A DNA stretch of 64,000 bases from Karalla daura (GCA_029224185.1 CM055211.1:4917564-4981563), one strand, 5' to 3'; counted from the first letter of the stretch, positions 39,633 through 51,406 are shown. A program made the numbers and translations. Notes: generated by a model from the letters alone, not told the origin.

Positions 39633-40285
39633 CTTTTGACATCCCGAATCCTGACATTTTAAAGGATAAAGATGAATTTGTCTAGATGAGACTTTCGGCA
39701 CATGACGTGACTCCCCTCGCTGGGAACGCGTTGACCTGGTTTCCTCCATGTGTTGGTGTGAGTAACTCAATTCCACGCTGCTGTAATCTGTCACGAATGA
39801 GCCAGTCTGGGGCTGGAAATAGCATCCGATAGTTTTCGGCGGGCGCCCCTGTGAAGTCAGCCCGTGCGAGTCTCAGACAAAGCCGGATGGAGACCTCCAG
39901 GTCTGGTTTGGGGTGTGTGGGGGGAGGGGGGGGTCAGTGGTGGTACCTGGACTATAGCGAGGAGGAGAAATCGTCGGGAGTCCTGCTAAAGAGGGCGCAA
40001 GCTGAGCGCGAAGCGACAGGGAGCTTCGTCTAGGAAATGGAGCTGCTGGGGGGCGCGGGCACGCTTCAAAGGTATCCCAGCAAGGCCTCAAAGAGCCCGC
40101 TATTTACTGCCATCACTCTCTTCCTCCTTCACATCCCTGTGTACGTCTTCCTCCATTTTTTTTTTCCACTTTTTTCCATTTTTTTTCGATAGCGAAGCGA
40201 CGTGAGGCCAGGATGGCGTCGTCATCCTGCGCTAAGCTCACCAGGAGTCGCTCTCCTCTGTCCAGAAAACGTTTCAGGTCCTGTT

Positions 40286-40287
<2 letters not shown>

Positions 40288-40323
<36 letters not shown>
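40288..40323. repeat. (CA) microsatellite
   Basis: About eighteen CA units. Confidence 0.96.
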
Positions 40324-40324
<1 letters not shown>

Positions 40325-41366
40325 CCCCGCCCCCTCGCTGCGAGGGAAGCGCTCTTTAATTCTCAGATAACAGCGGCGTCAACAAAACGGAGGATAGAAT
40401 CGGGCTGGGCAGGAACAGTGGGATTTCATCAAAGTTTCCAGCTCGCTTAATTCTCTTCTGCCCGCCCGCACGGCTTTGAAAGAGACAAGAAGAGGAAGCT
40501 CTCCTGTCTATATCTGGGCCAGCCACAAGACGAATGGGACGAGGCTCCACCACGACCAGCGAAACGGGGTTAAAGATTTCACCTGGTCCGCTCCGTCAGA
40601 CGTGGCATTTGTCTGATGTTTTGTGAAGTAGCCTTTAAGTGTTCCATTAATGTTTAATTAGCTTTTCATTAGGCGAATTCGACTGCGACTCCCCCGACCG
40701 AGATTACAAAGCCACGCCGGGGTTTCTTAACGTCGGCAATGATTCCTGGCCGGATCGGCCGGCGATAATGTGCCGCTAAAGAACGTCGTATTATGAGAAC
40801 GTCGATGCAAAGAGGCGGGCGTTGATCTTTTGCAAATGTCAAATTGCTCAAATTGGAGTTGTTATTGTGCCGAACCCTCCCGGCCTGCTCGTTTCCTCGC
40901 TGCCCTCCGTCACATTCAGCCGCACGGAGCCGAGAGAGAGAGAGAGAGAAATGATAAATAACTAAAAAAAATCACAATTTCACAGCACATCATCGAGCGT
41001 TTCCCATTCCGATTGCCGAGCCGCTAATTAGGATGCCGGCACCAAACGGCAACGCGGCTCCGAATCGTACGTTTGCTCTTACCTGCATCAATCACGGGGA
41101 ACGGAGGCGCGGTAATGAGGAGCGGCGGCGGCGGCTGTGAATAAAAGAGGAGAGTGACCGCACGGAGGGCAGAAAACGGCTGATTAGAGAGGTTCGGGCT
41201 GCAATAAAACAAAACTAAGTGAATCCCGAGCAGGGAGACAATTAGAGCCCCGCATCTGGCAACGGGCGCACAATTACGCCGATCCATTTGCCGCGTAACC
41301 CTTCGCTGCCCGGGCTGATAAGCTGGGACAAAGTGCTTTCTGGGAACGGGAACTGCCCCCCTCTCA

Positions 41367-41418
41367 CCCCCCCCCCCCCCCAGATGCCCCTCTGGGAAGA
41401 TCTGGGAAGATCTGGGAA
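41367..41418 (+). repeat. Poly-C (15) and TCTGGGAAGA tandem triplet
   Basis: A run of 15 C is followed by three near-perfect tandem copies of a ten-base unit, TCTGGGAAGA. Confidence 0.85.
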
Positions 41419-43219
41419 ACACCCCCTCACCCGCAACAATCACATCAGCTAACTGATTGGATTCCCGGGCTTCTGCTCGGTCCAGATCAGTGGCTCGCGT
41501 CCCGCTGATCCTAAATGACAGGGCCATCTCGGAGCTGTGTTATGTGGAGCCCAGACTGGTGCATTAAAGGCAGGACTAATTAGAGAGCAGAGGGAGGATC
41601 ATGTTTCCACAAATGCCAGAAGAGACAGAAATGTTATTCTGGCTCTTTGAATAGCGATTGTGTTTATCTCGTCAAAAAGCATGAAGGCGAAGGCCTCGAA
41701 ATGGTCGAAGATACAAGAGGCGCCTTAAACTTTACACCCGGAGCACAATTATATGATGTTATAAAGGTTGTTGGGCCACAATGAGTCTCAAAAATGGCAG
41801 TTTTAGCTCATCAGAGTCCATTTAGTCGCGCCGTCTGGTGCCTGTGATCTTTTTCACTCACAGTTGTGAGATTTTCTTTTCGTGAGCTCCAAAAACTTAG
41901 CAGTGTCCTCAGACTTTAATGTGTTTGTCACACACAGTCCTCGAGGCAGCCCGGCCTCCGTAAATATCAATATAGCATAAAAGCCAGCTTGCAGAGAGCT
42001 CACACTTGCTTGCATATTACTGATAATTTAGACAGTGTGCCGCTCCTTTGCAGCGTTATTTGTCATTAACTGCGAGCTCCATTGCTCCCCATCTCACCAA
42101 AAACATTAAACAGAAGCTATTTGTGTCCTCATTGCTGTTAAGATTGCAAATGCCCTTTTCCAGAAAAGAAAGACGAGAGGGGAAAGAAAAAAAACAAAAA
42201 AAAAAACCTCTAAAAAGCTTAGTATCTCTCTCTGAAGTATTATTCCTGCTGGCTGTGGGGCTTAATTTATGCAGGGCTTTTAAAAGCAAAAAAAAAGGGA
42301 GAGAAAAGAAAGGCTTCCCTGCTCAGGAGACGGATTGTTTTGGATTTGGACCTGGTAGATTAAGTCACGTATGTACTCATCTGTGATCTGCGTTATCTGC
42401 GTTGCACGAGGGAAGTTTTCCACCGTGTGGCTCCTCGCATCCGTGACGACATCCACATATGCCCCCTTTCTATCAGGCTAGCTCGAGAATGCCTCCCTCT
42501 CTCTTCCTCTCTCTCTGTGTCTCATCCCGTGGTTTTCCGCTCCTCCGTCGTGATTTCATAGCTTCCAGTCTGTCTGCTTAGCCGCAGGAATCTTTGCTGA
42601 CGTCTCCATCCTGCGGCCGCCGAGAAGAGGGAGGGAGGGAGAGATGCTCCGGAGGCGAGGGCGAGATAAGAGCGAGGAGACAATCGCATTAGGACTCACT
42701 TTACCCCCCTGACCAAGACCAGAGGTTGGGATTTGAATGTTAGACTTTCTTGCTTCTTAAATCCCAACCATCCCCCTCTTCCCTCTCCGACCCACCCGCC
42801 CACCCACCCACCACCCAGCGCGGCTGTTTGGTGCATTTCCCACACTGCGCAGGCTTAAAGCTTGAAAGGCACAAATGAACACATCCGGCCCGGCTAAGGG
42901 GACGGCACGCAGGCGTGTGCGTGTGCGCCCAGGCCCCTCGGAAGGAGTCCTGGAGAGTGACACGCGTGTGCGCACAGCGGTGGAGCTGTCAGCGCTACAA
43001 CACGACACGCTGTTGGGATCCACGGGTGAAGCCTCTCGACATCAAAGGTGGCACACACGCACAAAAAAAAAAGAGATCCGTGTTTCCCTTTACTGTTGTC
43101 TGCACCTGTCAAAACGGTGTGTTTTGCTGCTTTTTTCTTTTCTTTTTCTTTTTTTTTGTTATTTGTTGCACTATGCTCCCCTCTCGCACACAGTCCTCCC
43201 TGGATTGTAGCGCCACAGA

Positions 43220-43231
43220 GCCCCCTGGTGG
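43220..43231 (-). promoter_or_regulatory. CTCF-like core motif
   Basis: GCCCCCTGGTGG is the exact reverse complement of CCACCAGGGGGC, the core CTCF consensus. It lies about 2 kb before the first visible exon. Binding is inferred from the motif only. Confidence 0.4.
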
Positions 43232-43268
43232 ATACGGGGTGTATAGCAGAATCCATGTGGATGAAATA

Positions 43269-43292
43269 GTGTGTGTGTGTGTGTGTGTGTGT
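43269..43292. repeat. (GT) microsatellite
   Basis: Twelve GT units. Confidence 0.95.
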
Positions 43293-43495
43293 CCCTCACT
43301 TGCTCTCTTCTTCTCACCTTGTCTCTCAGCTGTGTCATAGCTTTTTTTTGTTCCGCTTTAAGACAAAATAAAAGAACATCCTCCAACCCAGGGCCTCTCT
43401 TTATTTCCCCCCCGTCTTTTTTTTTTTTTTTGGTCGAACCTCCAAACCAGATTTTCCCTGTTAACATTTTAGCTATCATCTGAGCGCACACGACT

Positions 43496-43507
43496 GCACT
43501 AGAGGGC
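43496..43507 (+). promoter_or_regulatory. CTCF-like core motif (one mismatch)
   Basis: GCACTAGAGGGC differs from CCACTAGAGGGC at the first base. It is 265 bases after the minus-strand site at 43220, in the opposite orientation. Confidence 0.28.
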
Positions 43508-44559
43508 CAAATTAGAGCGGGCCTTGGTAGAATAAAATCCCCATTATCTTTTGAACTAGCGAGTCCCCAATTATACGCCGCAGTTATCTCCCATCTCACA
43601 GACTTCTGAGTCCTCGCCACGGGGCCAATGAGCGGCGAGCGCTAATGACGAGATGCTGAATCACCTTCTCTTGCCTTCCCCCGGACGCGCCACTGGTGGA
43701 GCGCCCCTTGATCATCGGCAGCTTCTCCGTGGATCAGAGTCATTGGCGGGCTTTGATGATATGGCTTCTTTTTATCCCCCCCCCCCTCCTCCACACACAC
43801 ACACACACACTCCGGAGCGCGGGGCCACACACTCCTCCAGCGGATGTGCCGTCGGCTGCAGAATGCGGCGCGATAAGGAGCGGAGAGGTCTCTAATCCAC
43901 GGCTGGGGAGAGAAAACAGGTTTAAAAGAGGTTTATCTGTCTGCAGTCACACAGGATGTGTGTGTTCGGAGCGAGCCGAGCCGAGAGGAGGACTCCCGCT
44001 GGCGTTGAGGCGGGGGGGTTTGTCTGTGGATGCGTGTTTTCTGTGCACGCCCCCCCCACCCCGCCTCTGTTCTCACAGCTCTCATCATCCCAGGAAGCCT
44101 ATCCCTACATCACACCGGCTCCTAGTGCAAAATAAATGACCTGTCTTCAAACATCTTCATAGCTCCCCCCCTCTAAGCGCGACACAAAAACATCTCCAAT
44201 TCGTGGAAGCACGACCACGTCACCTCGATTCGTCCTACCTCTTGAACCCTGCGTGTCCTCTCATGGTCACGGCCGCCGACTTAATACAACCTGGACTCAC
44301 TGAGCTCGGCCTGCATCTGAAAAAAGGCTTGAATCCGGGTGATTAAATCGAGGCGGTTTCGAGCCGCTGCACTGCAGCATTGACCTCCTCTGGCTATGCA
44401 TAAACAACCTTTTATTTTCTCATCACACGCACTCTGAGAAGCTATTTGTATAGCATCTGTGTAGTCTGCTGAATGGAGGTTGACTCAATCACGGTCTAGT
44501 TCAGTGGACCCGCAAGGGCAAACAGCATCTGCTCATTGTCACAAGAGTCCTAGTCAGGG

Positions 44560-44640
44560 GTTTGTGAGCCAGGCGGACACAGTGGATTGGTGGATAGCAC
44601 TTGGCAAGATAGATAACAGCTATGGCCACTAGGGGGTCGA
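44560..44640 (+). mobile_element. 5'-end-like fragment of fish tRNA-like repeat, with CTCF-like motif
   Basis: GGCGGACACAGTGGATTGG then TGGATAGCACTTGGC resembles the beginning of the common fish repeat (GGCGGCACGGTGG.., then GTGGTTAGCACTGT.GC). About 20 bases on, CCACTAGGGGGT (44626-44637) matches a CTCF core with one mismatch. The two may be unrelated. Confidence 0.4.
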
Positions 44641-45184
44641 GCTGCAGTGGCCTAATATCCAAATTTGTTTGAAACGCATCAACCAGATTTTGTGCACAAA
44701 AAGAACGATTTTTGTGATATCTTGAGCCAACTAAGATAGTAGAATTGATAGTCTGAATTGAGTAAATGAGACTTAATTTGTCGTGCAGATGACTGTCCTT
44801 AAAAGCAACATCGTGCATTGTAGTCGCAACGTTTTCCCAGAGCACTTCCTGAAGAATTTAAAGCAGGTAGAGAGAGAGAGAGAAAAGGCGGCCCACTGAA
44901 GAGCTTTTATGAAGGTGCGGCACCGCTGCAGAGCTGCTGTGATGGAGGGTTCAACAGAGTGTTTTAAAGTTTAAGAGGCCGTCGGGGAATTTTTAAGAAA
45001 GAAAAAGAAATGTTCGGGGATGTTTTAAGGCGGCACCTCAGGAGAGCGGGGAAGACTGCGACAGACAGACAGGTTTTGAAGGGTAAAACCCGTCGTCTGG
45101 AACGGTCGTATTTCATGATTAGCTGACGAGTTCGTGCGGGTCCGTGCAGCTGTTGCCTCACCTCCCGTCTCCTGTGCTCCGCAG

Positions 45185-45317
45185 GCAGTCCCGTCAACCT
45201 GACCTGCAGGGCGTTCTTCGGCTACAGCGGAGACGTCAGTCCGCTCATCTACTGGATGAAAGGCGAGAAGTTCATCGAGGACCTGGACGAGGAGCGCGTC
45301 CAGGAGAGCGACATCAA
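45185..45317 (+). CDS. il1rapl1: IL1RAPL1 exon (third Ig domain, first half), partial gene
   Basis: This internal exon encodes the first half of the membrane-proximal (third) Ig-like domain of IL1RAPL1, a single-pass synaptic adhesion receptor of the IL-1 receptor family that binds presynaptic PTP-delta. The acceptor ends ..ctccgcag after a pyrimidine-rich tract and the donor is GTAAGA at 45318. It enters in phase 1 and leaves in phase 2: 2 + 43 codons + 2 bases. Visible are the first Ig cysteine (NLTC, also an N-glycosylation site), the block FFGYSGDVSPLIYWMKGEKF and the core tryptophan (IYW). The block GDVSPLIYWMKGEKFIEDLDE fits IL1RAPL1; remembered IL1RAPL2 has GELSPMIFWMKG. Differences from the remembered human protein are conservative (for example ..ERVQESDIK). 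The preceding exon is not in the window. Family assignment is firm; the fish a or b copy is unresolved. Confidence 0.93.
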
Positions 45318-47423
45318 GTAAGAACAAACGAAACTCTATTGTAAACGTGTTGACGTTACGGCGTGGCTCCACACTGTGACTAATTCATGAGGTCCTTCAA
45401 AAGCAGCAAAAGACCTCCATGCTGAGCCGGTAAACACCTGTTTAAACCCGGACCACACATCGGCACGGCCCACAATAAAAGGCGCCTCTCGCCAGCGAGC
45501 TGTCGTTTAAATGAAATCATGAATGTTTGATACGCGGGTTTAATAATGTAGATCGCTATGCATTCTTTATCATGGACGATATATATTCACAGCGCAGGCG
45601 TTGCTCCATCAGCGATTACTTTGCGCTGAAATACGAGCCGGGTGGAAATTGAATGTCGGCCCTCGCCTCAATTTCCGTCTGGATGACCTCCACCCAGACG
45701 CGTCTTTGCCCCGAAACCAGGCGAGGAGATGATGGTCAGACGGACCAATCGAATAGCGCGGCAATAGGAAGGAAGAGAGCCTTCGTCGTCACTTTAGGTT
45801 ATGATGCATTCAGCTCTTATTGGAAAAACAACTCAGGTTTACGGCTCGAAAATGCTCATCTACTCAGGTCGCATTTTCTTCCGCAACATCAGCAGCTGGT
45901 CTTATATCTTTTACATGTATTTTTATGTCCAGAACAAACTTCCAAACAACAAGAAAACTGAATCTGTTTTGATGGAGGTTCTGGCACATGTTGAAACCAA
46001 AACTGAAGAGACCAATCACGTTTTTTGCACCAGGGGATTCAGACAATAGCCCAGAGGAACAGATTTGAAAACAAAATATGGGGAAAAAAAACAGTTTTTA
46101 GTGTTATTTGTGCAGGGTTTGCCTCTCGGTTGAGCTTGAGGTGCCCACAGAGCTGAAAAATGCATCAGTGATATCTTTTAACACTCTGTTTTATGTCGGG
46201 ACTCCAAGTAGTATTGACGTTCAGGTCTGTGCAGAGAGCAATAGAGCCATAACGCAGTCCCGGAACCTTCCGATCGCCATCTGACAACGATTTAGCTTTT
46301 TACTATCGTCTGTCCTATTCATCTCGATCCACGAGCGCGTATCTGTTTATAGAAGCCCGCCCAAAAGGTCAGATCTGAAAATTGAGTCTCTCGTCCAACT
46401 GAAGACACACAGAAGGGAGGAAGCCGGGGCCTTTCTCCGCACGCCTGCACTTTAAGAATCGGGCCATTATGAGATTTCTCAATCAGAACGGGAATCGTTT
46501 TGCCTGGAGCTATTACAGCTGCCGGGGATTTGTTTTGACGTTTGGTGAGGAAACTATTGCACTCGCTTGTGCACACAAATTCACTGAGTCCTCAGCCTGT
46601 GCGCACTTATGCAACCGCTCAGCGCTGTGCGTCCGCCGACGGACCCCACGCGCGACTAGAAAGTCCCTGTTGTCGACAAATGCCGTCTAATGAAAAGGTT
46701 AACTGTGAGCAGCGTGACAAGGCTGGGTGGAGAGTTAGCGGCCCAGTCAGTGACCTGGCATTTGGAGACGTCTCTATTAGCCCCTCCAGTACGCTTCCAT
46801 CCGGCACTCAGCGCCGCTCTCCGTCGTGAAGGACACCAGGCCAATTAGAGCCTACAGGACCGAGCGGGGGCGGGTGGCAGGCTGGGGAGGAGGGTGGAGG
46901 GGTGGGGAGGGGGGGGGGGTTAGGGAGGGCTGGGGGGGTGGGTGGTGGAGGGCAGGTGGCGGCGGTAGTCGGGCTGCTGGTGTCGTAAAGATGAGAGGAA
47001 GGAATACTGAGCGTGTTGAGAACCTGCTTTCACACGAGGTAACAAGCCACGAGATCAAAACCGTGACCCTGAGCTACTTTGAAAGAGAGTGTGTGTATGT
47101 GTGTGTATATGTGTGTGTGTAGGCTGCAGTCGGTGTGCGCACGTTTTAAGTTCTTCAAGTGTTTTTGTCGCGCACCGCCGCCACACGCCACACACCCCCC
47201 CCCCCCCACTGTTTTTTATTTATTATATATTCACTTATTTATTTATTTATTTTGCTCCCATTTGAATGTGCTCCACTTCAAACCGCGCTCCCTGACATCA
47301 TCGCATGAGCTTTTAGCTTTGAAATGGAAATTAATCACACGGGAGTATTCCCCGAAGGGCCTGCCTGTAATACATGAAATGGAGCTTTTGGCACAATGTT
47401 TCACCGCTGAGATTCCCGGGTTG

Positions 47424-47483
47424 ATATATATATATTTATATATATATGTGTAAAAAAAAAAAAGAAAGAAAGAAAGAAAAAAA
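47424..47483 (+). repeat. (AT)-rich and (GAAA) tract
   Basis: TA units with one interruption, then a run of 12 A and several GAAA units. Confidence 0.92.
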
Positions 47484-48440
47484 GAGAAACTTTCCCGGCT
47501 CCGAGGTGAGGCGGCGCTCTAGTCTCAGAACCCGGGGAAGTTTGCGTCCCCGGTGCACGGGCATCCAGCACCTCTTTGAGCAGCAGCTCGAGTGTAAAAT
47601 TTCATTTTCTCACTCCAATTAATTCTCTTAGAGATATATTCATGGGAAATCAGGGCACTTTACGGAGTCCGGCAACGCTCCCTCTGCTTATTAAGGCTGC
47701 GAACCCGATGTCTGAGAGCCTGGTTCAGTCAGACAATGATGCCATGGCAACGACTTCCGCATCCAAGGAGAAGAAGGCCTCATGTCGTCAGCCACATGGC
47801 AAATCTGCCCTTTTTTCAAGGGTTCGGGTCATTACAGAACTTATTTATTTATACACTTATGGTAACTTCCACTTGATGTGTGAACAAGTTCGTATAATCA
47901 CATAACAATCAAATAAAAGTGACAAATCTTCTGGAGGATTGCCTTGACTTGGGCAGATATGAGATTGGGCTGACCATATGTAGCTTCGTCTCTTCGTAAG
48001 ATTCGGGTCGATCTCTCTTTTAATCTGATGTTTTGCCTGCACAGCTTCACCTCCTCCGACCTCTACCTTCAGCACTATAAGGGATTCTCGCCTCGTCCAC
48101 TTTTCTGTCTGCGCGTTTCCTGCAAGGTCAAGGTTCCAGATCGCCGGGGGTTAAGCTCGGCCCTCCTCTAAACCGGCTTTTTCCCGCCATCCGATGGCTT
48201 GTTCACTCTTTTCCATGCTGTCTCGGGGATTTACCGTCCTGTCCGCCACATCCAATAAGTCCCTGCACACCAAAGGTCAGGAGGTCAGGAGAAGAAAATA
48301 TCGCAGAACCGGGAGGACATCTGAAATTTTTGGAGAGGGGGGAGGTCGATTTACAGCGTTTCGATCTTAAAAAAAAACATTTCTAAAGTCGTCAGAATCA
48401 AATTTGGCTCGACAGTTTGGAAACTGGAGCACCCACCCCC

Positions 48441-48498
48441 CTCTCCTCTCTCTCTCTCTCTCTCTCCCTCTCTCCCCCTCTCCCTCTCTCTCTCTCTC
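48441..48498. repeat. (CT) microsatellite
   Basis: CT units interrupted by short CCC stretches. Confidence 0.93.
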
Positions 48499-48687
48499 CA
48501 CTCACTGCTGCAGCAGCTTCCAGCCGACACCTTGAGGGTAATCTGTCATTGTGTACGACTCTACAACTGCAGCTCCGAGAGAATATCTTCGCCGAATTAA
48601 CTCGAGCCCACCTCTGGGATTTAGTCACGAGAAGTGCCGACAGCCAGTAAATACAGATTGTCAAGGCAGCATCCGGGGTAGACATTT

Positions 48688-48693
<6 letters not shown>

Positions 48694-48721
<28 letters not shown>
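48694..48721. repeat. (GA) microsatellite
   Basis: Fourteen GA units. Confidence 0.95.
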
Positions 48722-48724
<3 letters not shown>

Positions 48725-50796
48725 AAAAGTTCAGGTGAGAGAGGCTGATAGAATCAGACGCTGTGATACAAAAGGTTTCAGGACGAGGTGCGATGTTTGA
48801 TCCTTCCAGATCGGCCACTCTGAACGATGCTCCGATGATGATTATTTTACTTTTTCAGCCACAAAACCGACACTCCCGTCTTCCCGAGGTCTCCGGCCGT
48901 GACTCAGCATGTTGCCTCCTCCTCGCAGGATCCCAGCATAACTTTCATCTCCATCCAGCTGCCCTCCACCTTCTTCTTCTCTTTACCTCACACGCGCCAA
49001 CCGGCCGGTCACATGCCTGCGTGGGCCGCCCAAGATATCCCGGCCGCTCTAAAACTTTTCGGCTCACAAGTGTGATGGATACGAGCGTGTGTGTGTGTTT
49101 TTATTTTTTTCCTCTGCAAACAGAGATTGATCTCGCCTCGCGGGCTGCGAGTCCAGTCACACGCGGGCGCCGCCTCCTTAAGAAGCCATCAGGGCGGATC
49201 TATATCCGCAGCCTTGTAGCACGGAGATGGAGAGAGATGAGGGCCGGAGAAGCTGGCAGGAATTAGGAGGAGGAGAGAGGAGAGAGAAAACAAAAAAGCT
49301 CTCTTCATGTGATTTTCTTTACGAGAACGACGGAGATCTTTTCTTGACCCCGGTCAAGATCAGACACGTCGGAACGTTTTTGTTTTTTCCCTCCTCGGCC
49401 GTATCGGAGCGCCGTCCCTCGCACTTGCCCTCTCGGCAAAACGTGGTGTGATAGGTCGGCGCCGTAGTGCATCGTGACAGTCACCCTATTATCTCTGCGC
49501 CAACATGCCACAGCCGATAGACGTCAAGAGCCTCGGCGAGTCGAGACTCAGACTCCTTGTCAGTCACACACTGTCACCTCCCTCCTTTGATCTGTACGGT
49601 GTACGCTGCTTTTGTTTCCCCTCCTCCTTCCCCCCAGGTGACCTCTGAAAAGTGCGGGGAGCAGATAGAGCCGGGACTCCGTCCGATGTAGTTATCTGAA
49701 TGTTTAATGTCGGAGAAGCGCAGGAAGTAGTTTTTACCCGGAAAACGTCTGTTGCACTCGCCCTAGTTGGAAGCTTGTAATTCCAAGGTCATGATTTATG
49801 GATCTTGGGATGTTATGCTCTAATTTTCCGAGGTGGAGGTGGAGGAGGAGGAGGGGGTAGGGGGACAGCTTTTTTTTTTCCTGTCGGGAAAATCCATATT
49901 TTATTCGAGTCTTTAATTCTCCCGACTTGCGGCTCTTTAACTGCCTGCAGGCTGGACTGACGTGACTCCTTCCTCCCTCTTTCTTTTGATTCGTGTATTT
50001 TCGGTGCGTTTTGATATTTGACGCCCTCGTTTGGACCCGCACGTTCCTCGATGTGGCGGTCGCTCTCGCTCTCTCTCTCTCTCGCTCTCCTACCTGTTGT
50101 TTATTTGCCTCGTCCCAGCCAGGAGCCACTTTGATGTGCGAGTAATGAGGAGCCCGAACTCCCCGTCTCCTTCGCCGTTTGAAGTCACGTTAATATCCAG
50201 ATGTTTTTTTTTCCCCAAATATAGACCAAATATAAGCTGCCGGTGCCCTCGCTCATTAACTCACGGCCCCCCCCCCGATCTGCAGACCGAACACGCGTTC
50301 TCGAAAACGAACCAAATGAAGGGGAAGCGAACGGAGCGGTCTCTCCCTCTCTCGGGCGTAATGGTCAGTAGCTCAGTTAACAATCTGACTATTTCCACCT
50401 CCGATTTATCCGCCTCGCTCGCCGTCTGCCACGTGTTGGAACAGGCTCAGGCTCATTGCCTCGCTTCCTTTAAAGAGTAAAAAAGGTGGAGGGGAAGTGT
50501 GATCCGCACCGTAGAATAGATTTCCACGATTTGGTGTTAAACACGTCTCCGGTGGGATGTTCTGGGCGTTTCTTTGTGTGGGACCTGCGCAGCTGTCTCT
50601 TCCACTCGTTACAGTCGACATGAATTGGTTCGATCCACCCGGGACCGGCACCACAACACAACCATGATGTGATTTATAATATCGAGGAAAACTGTTTATG
50701 TTTTGCAGCACTGAATATGAAAACAAACCCCTGTATCATGCTCTGTTTTGGTCACCTTTACCTCTTTGTCTCTCCATCCCCCACCTCCCCCCCCAG

Positions 50797-50942
50797 GACA
50801 ATCCGGGAGCACCTGGGCGAGCAGGAAGTGTCCATCTCCCTCACCATCGACTCCCTGGAGGAGGGCGACCTGGGAAACTACTCCTGCTATGTGGAGAACG
50901 GCAACGGCCGGCGGCAGGCCAACATCCAGCTGGCCAAGAAGG
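50797..50942 (+). CDS. il1rapl1: IL1RAPL1 exon (third Ig domain, second half)
   Basis: This exon completes the third Ig-like domain. The acceptor is a C-rich tract ending ccccccag at 50796, and the donor is GTGAGA at 50943. The first base completes a Lys codon split with the previous exon (AA|G); 48 full codons follow and the exon leaves in phase 1. It contains the block EHLGEQEVSISL and the Ig signature D-x-G-x-Y-x-C as GDLGNYSCYVENGNGRR, whose Cys pairs with the Cys of the previous exon. NYS is a likely N-glycosylation site. The exon ends just before the membrane-proximal ELMYTVEL stretch. The block matches remembered human IL1RAPL1 almost residue for residue, apart from changes such as QANIQLAKK near the end. 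If the following intron were retained, the frame would stay open for about 24 residues and stop at 51016 (see findings). Confidence 0.95.
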
Positions 50943-50964
50943 GTGAGAAAGATGAAAGCAACAA

Positions 50965-50967
<3 letters not shown>

Positions 50968-50999
<32 letters not shown>
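50968..50999. repeat. (AT) microsatellite just after a donor site
   Basis: About 15 AT units starting 26 bases after the donor of the second Ig exon, self-complementary. Confidence 0.96.
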
Positions 51000-51003
<4 letters not shown>

Positions 51004-51197
51004 CCTTGATATTTAATAATGGCATGTTACTGCCTTGGAGGTGAAAAAGCCCATTTCATACCACGGGCCTTCGCTCTGACAACACTGTGGATCTCTCACT
51101 GCGATTTATGGAGTACAAAGAAGAACAACTGGTGGGATTGTGGGAATTGACCAGTTGTTTCTCGCCTCGGGGAGGCTGGTCGGGGGGAGGTTGGGGT

Positions 51198-51220
51198 GGG
51201 GGGGGGGGGGGGGGGGGGGG
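51198..51220 (+). repeat. Poly-G tract (23)
   Basis: Twenty-three G preceded by GGGGGG and GGGG runs, on the coding strand. Confidence 0.95.
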
Positions 51221-51372
51221 TGAGGAAAAATGGGACGGAGCCGCAGCGAGCGCAGAAGGCCTATCCGTCGAGCTCAGCCCAAGGAAGTGTTGGTTCGCAG
51301 TCATAGACGCAGCTCTGGGTGTGATGATGCCAGACAGGCTGTTTGACTGTCTGTCAGCGACCTCCTCCGTCT

Positions 51373-51374
<2 letters not shown>

Positions 51375-51404
<30 letters not shown>
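51375..51404. repeat. (CA) microsatellite
   Basis: Fifteen CA units. Confidence 0.95.

Positions 51405-51406
<2 letters not shown>

Larger units (their letters stand above)
1..45184 (+). other. il1rapl1: Intron (or part) upstream of the first visible exon
   Basis: At least 45 kb of non-coding sequence precedes the exon at 45185, which starts in phase 1 and therefore must be joined to an exon outside the window. I looked for the expected preceding segments (Ig domains 1 and 2 and the linker just before the third Ig domain) and saw none. IL1RAPL1 is known in mammals for an exceptionally large, intron-dominated locus, so this is expected. All open frames in it up to about 200 codons overlap simple repeats or lack splice and protein-family support. 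A short exon unrelated to IL1RAPL1, or a non-coding RNA, cannot be excluded by eye. Confidence 0.85.
45318..50796 (+). other. il1rapl1: Intron between the two exons of the third Ig domain
   Basis: This phase 2 intron of 5479 bases starts with GTAAGA and ends with CCCCAG. Retention would give an immediate stop, because AAG TAA is read across the donor. Its contents are G-rich tracts near 46.86-46.95 kb, an AT/GAAA-rich stretch at 47424-47483, CT and GA arrays at 48441-48498 and 48694-48721, and no open frame that looks coding. The remainder is unremarkable single-copy-looking DNA. Confidence 0.93.

Noticed and set aside
50620..50650. tRNA B-box-like GGTTCGATCC
   Set aside because: No A-box upstream and no cloverleaf can be drawn.
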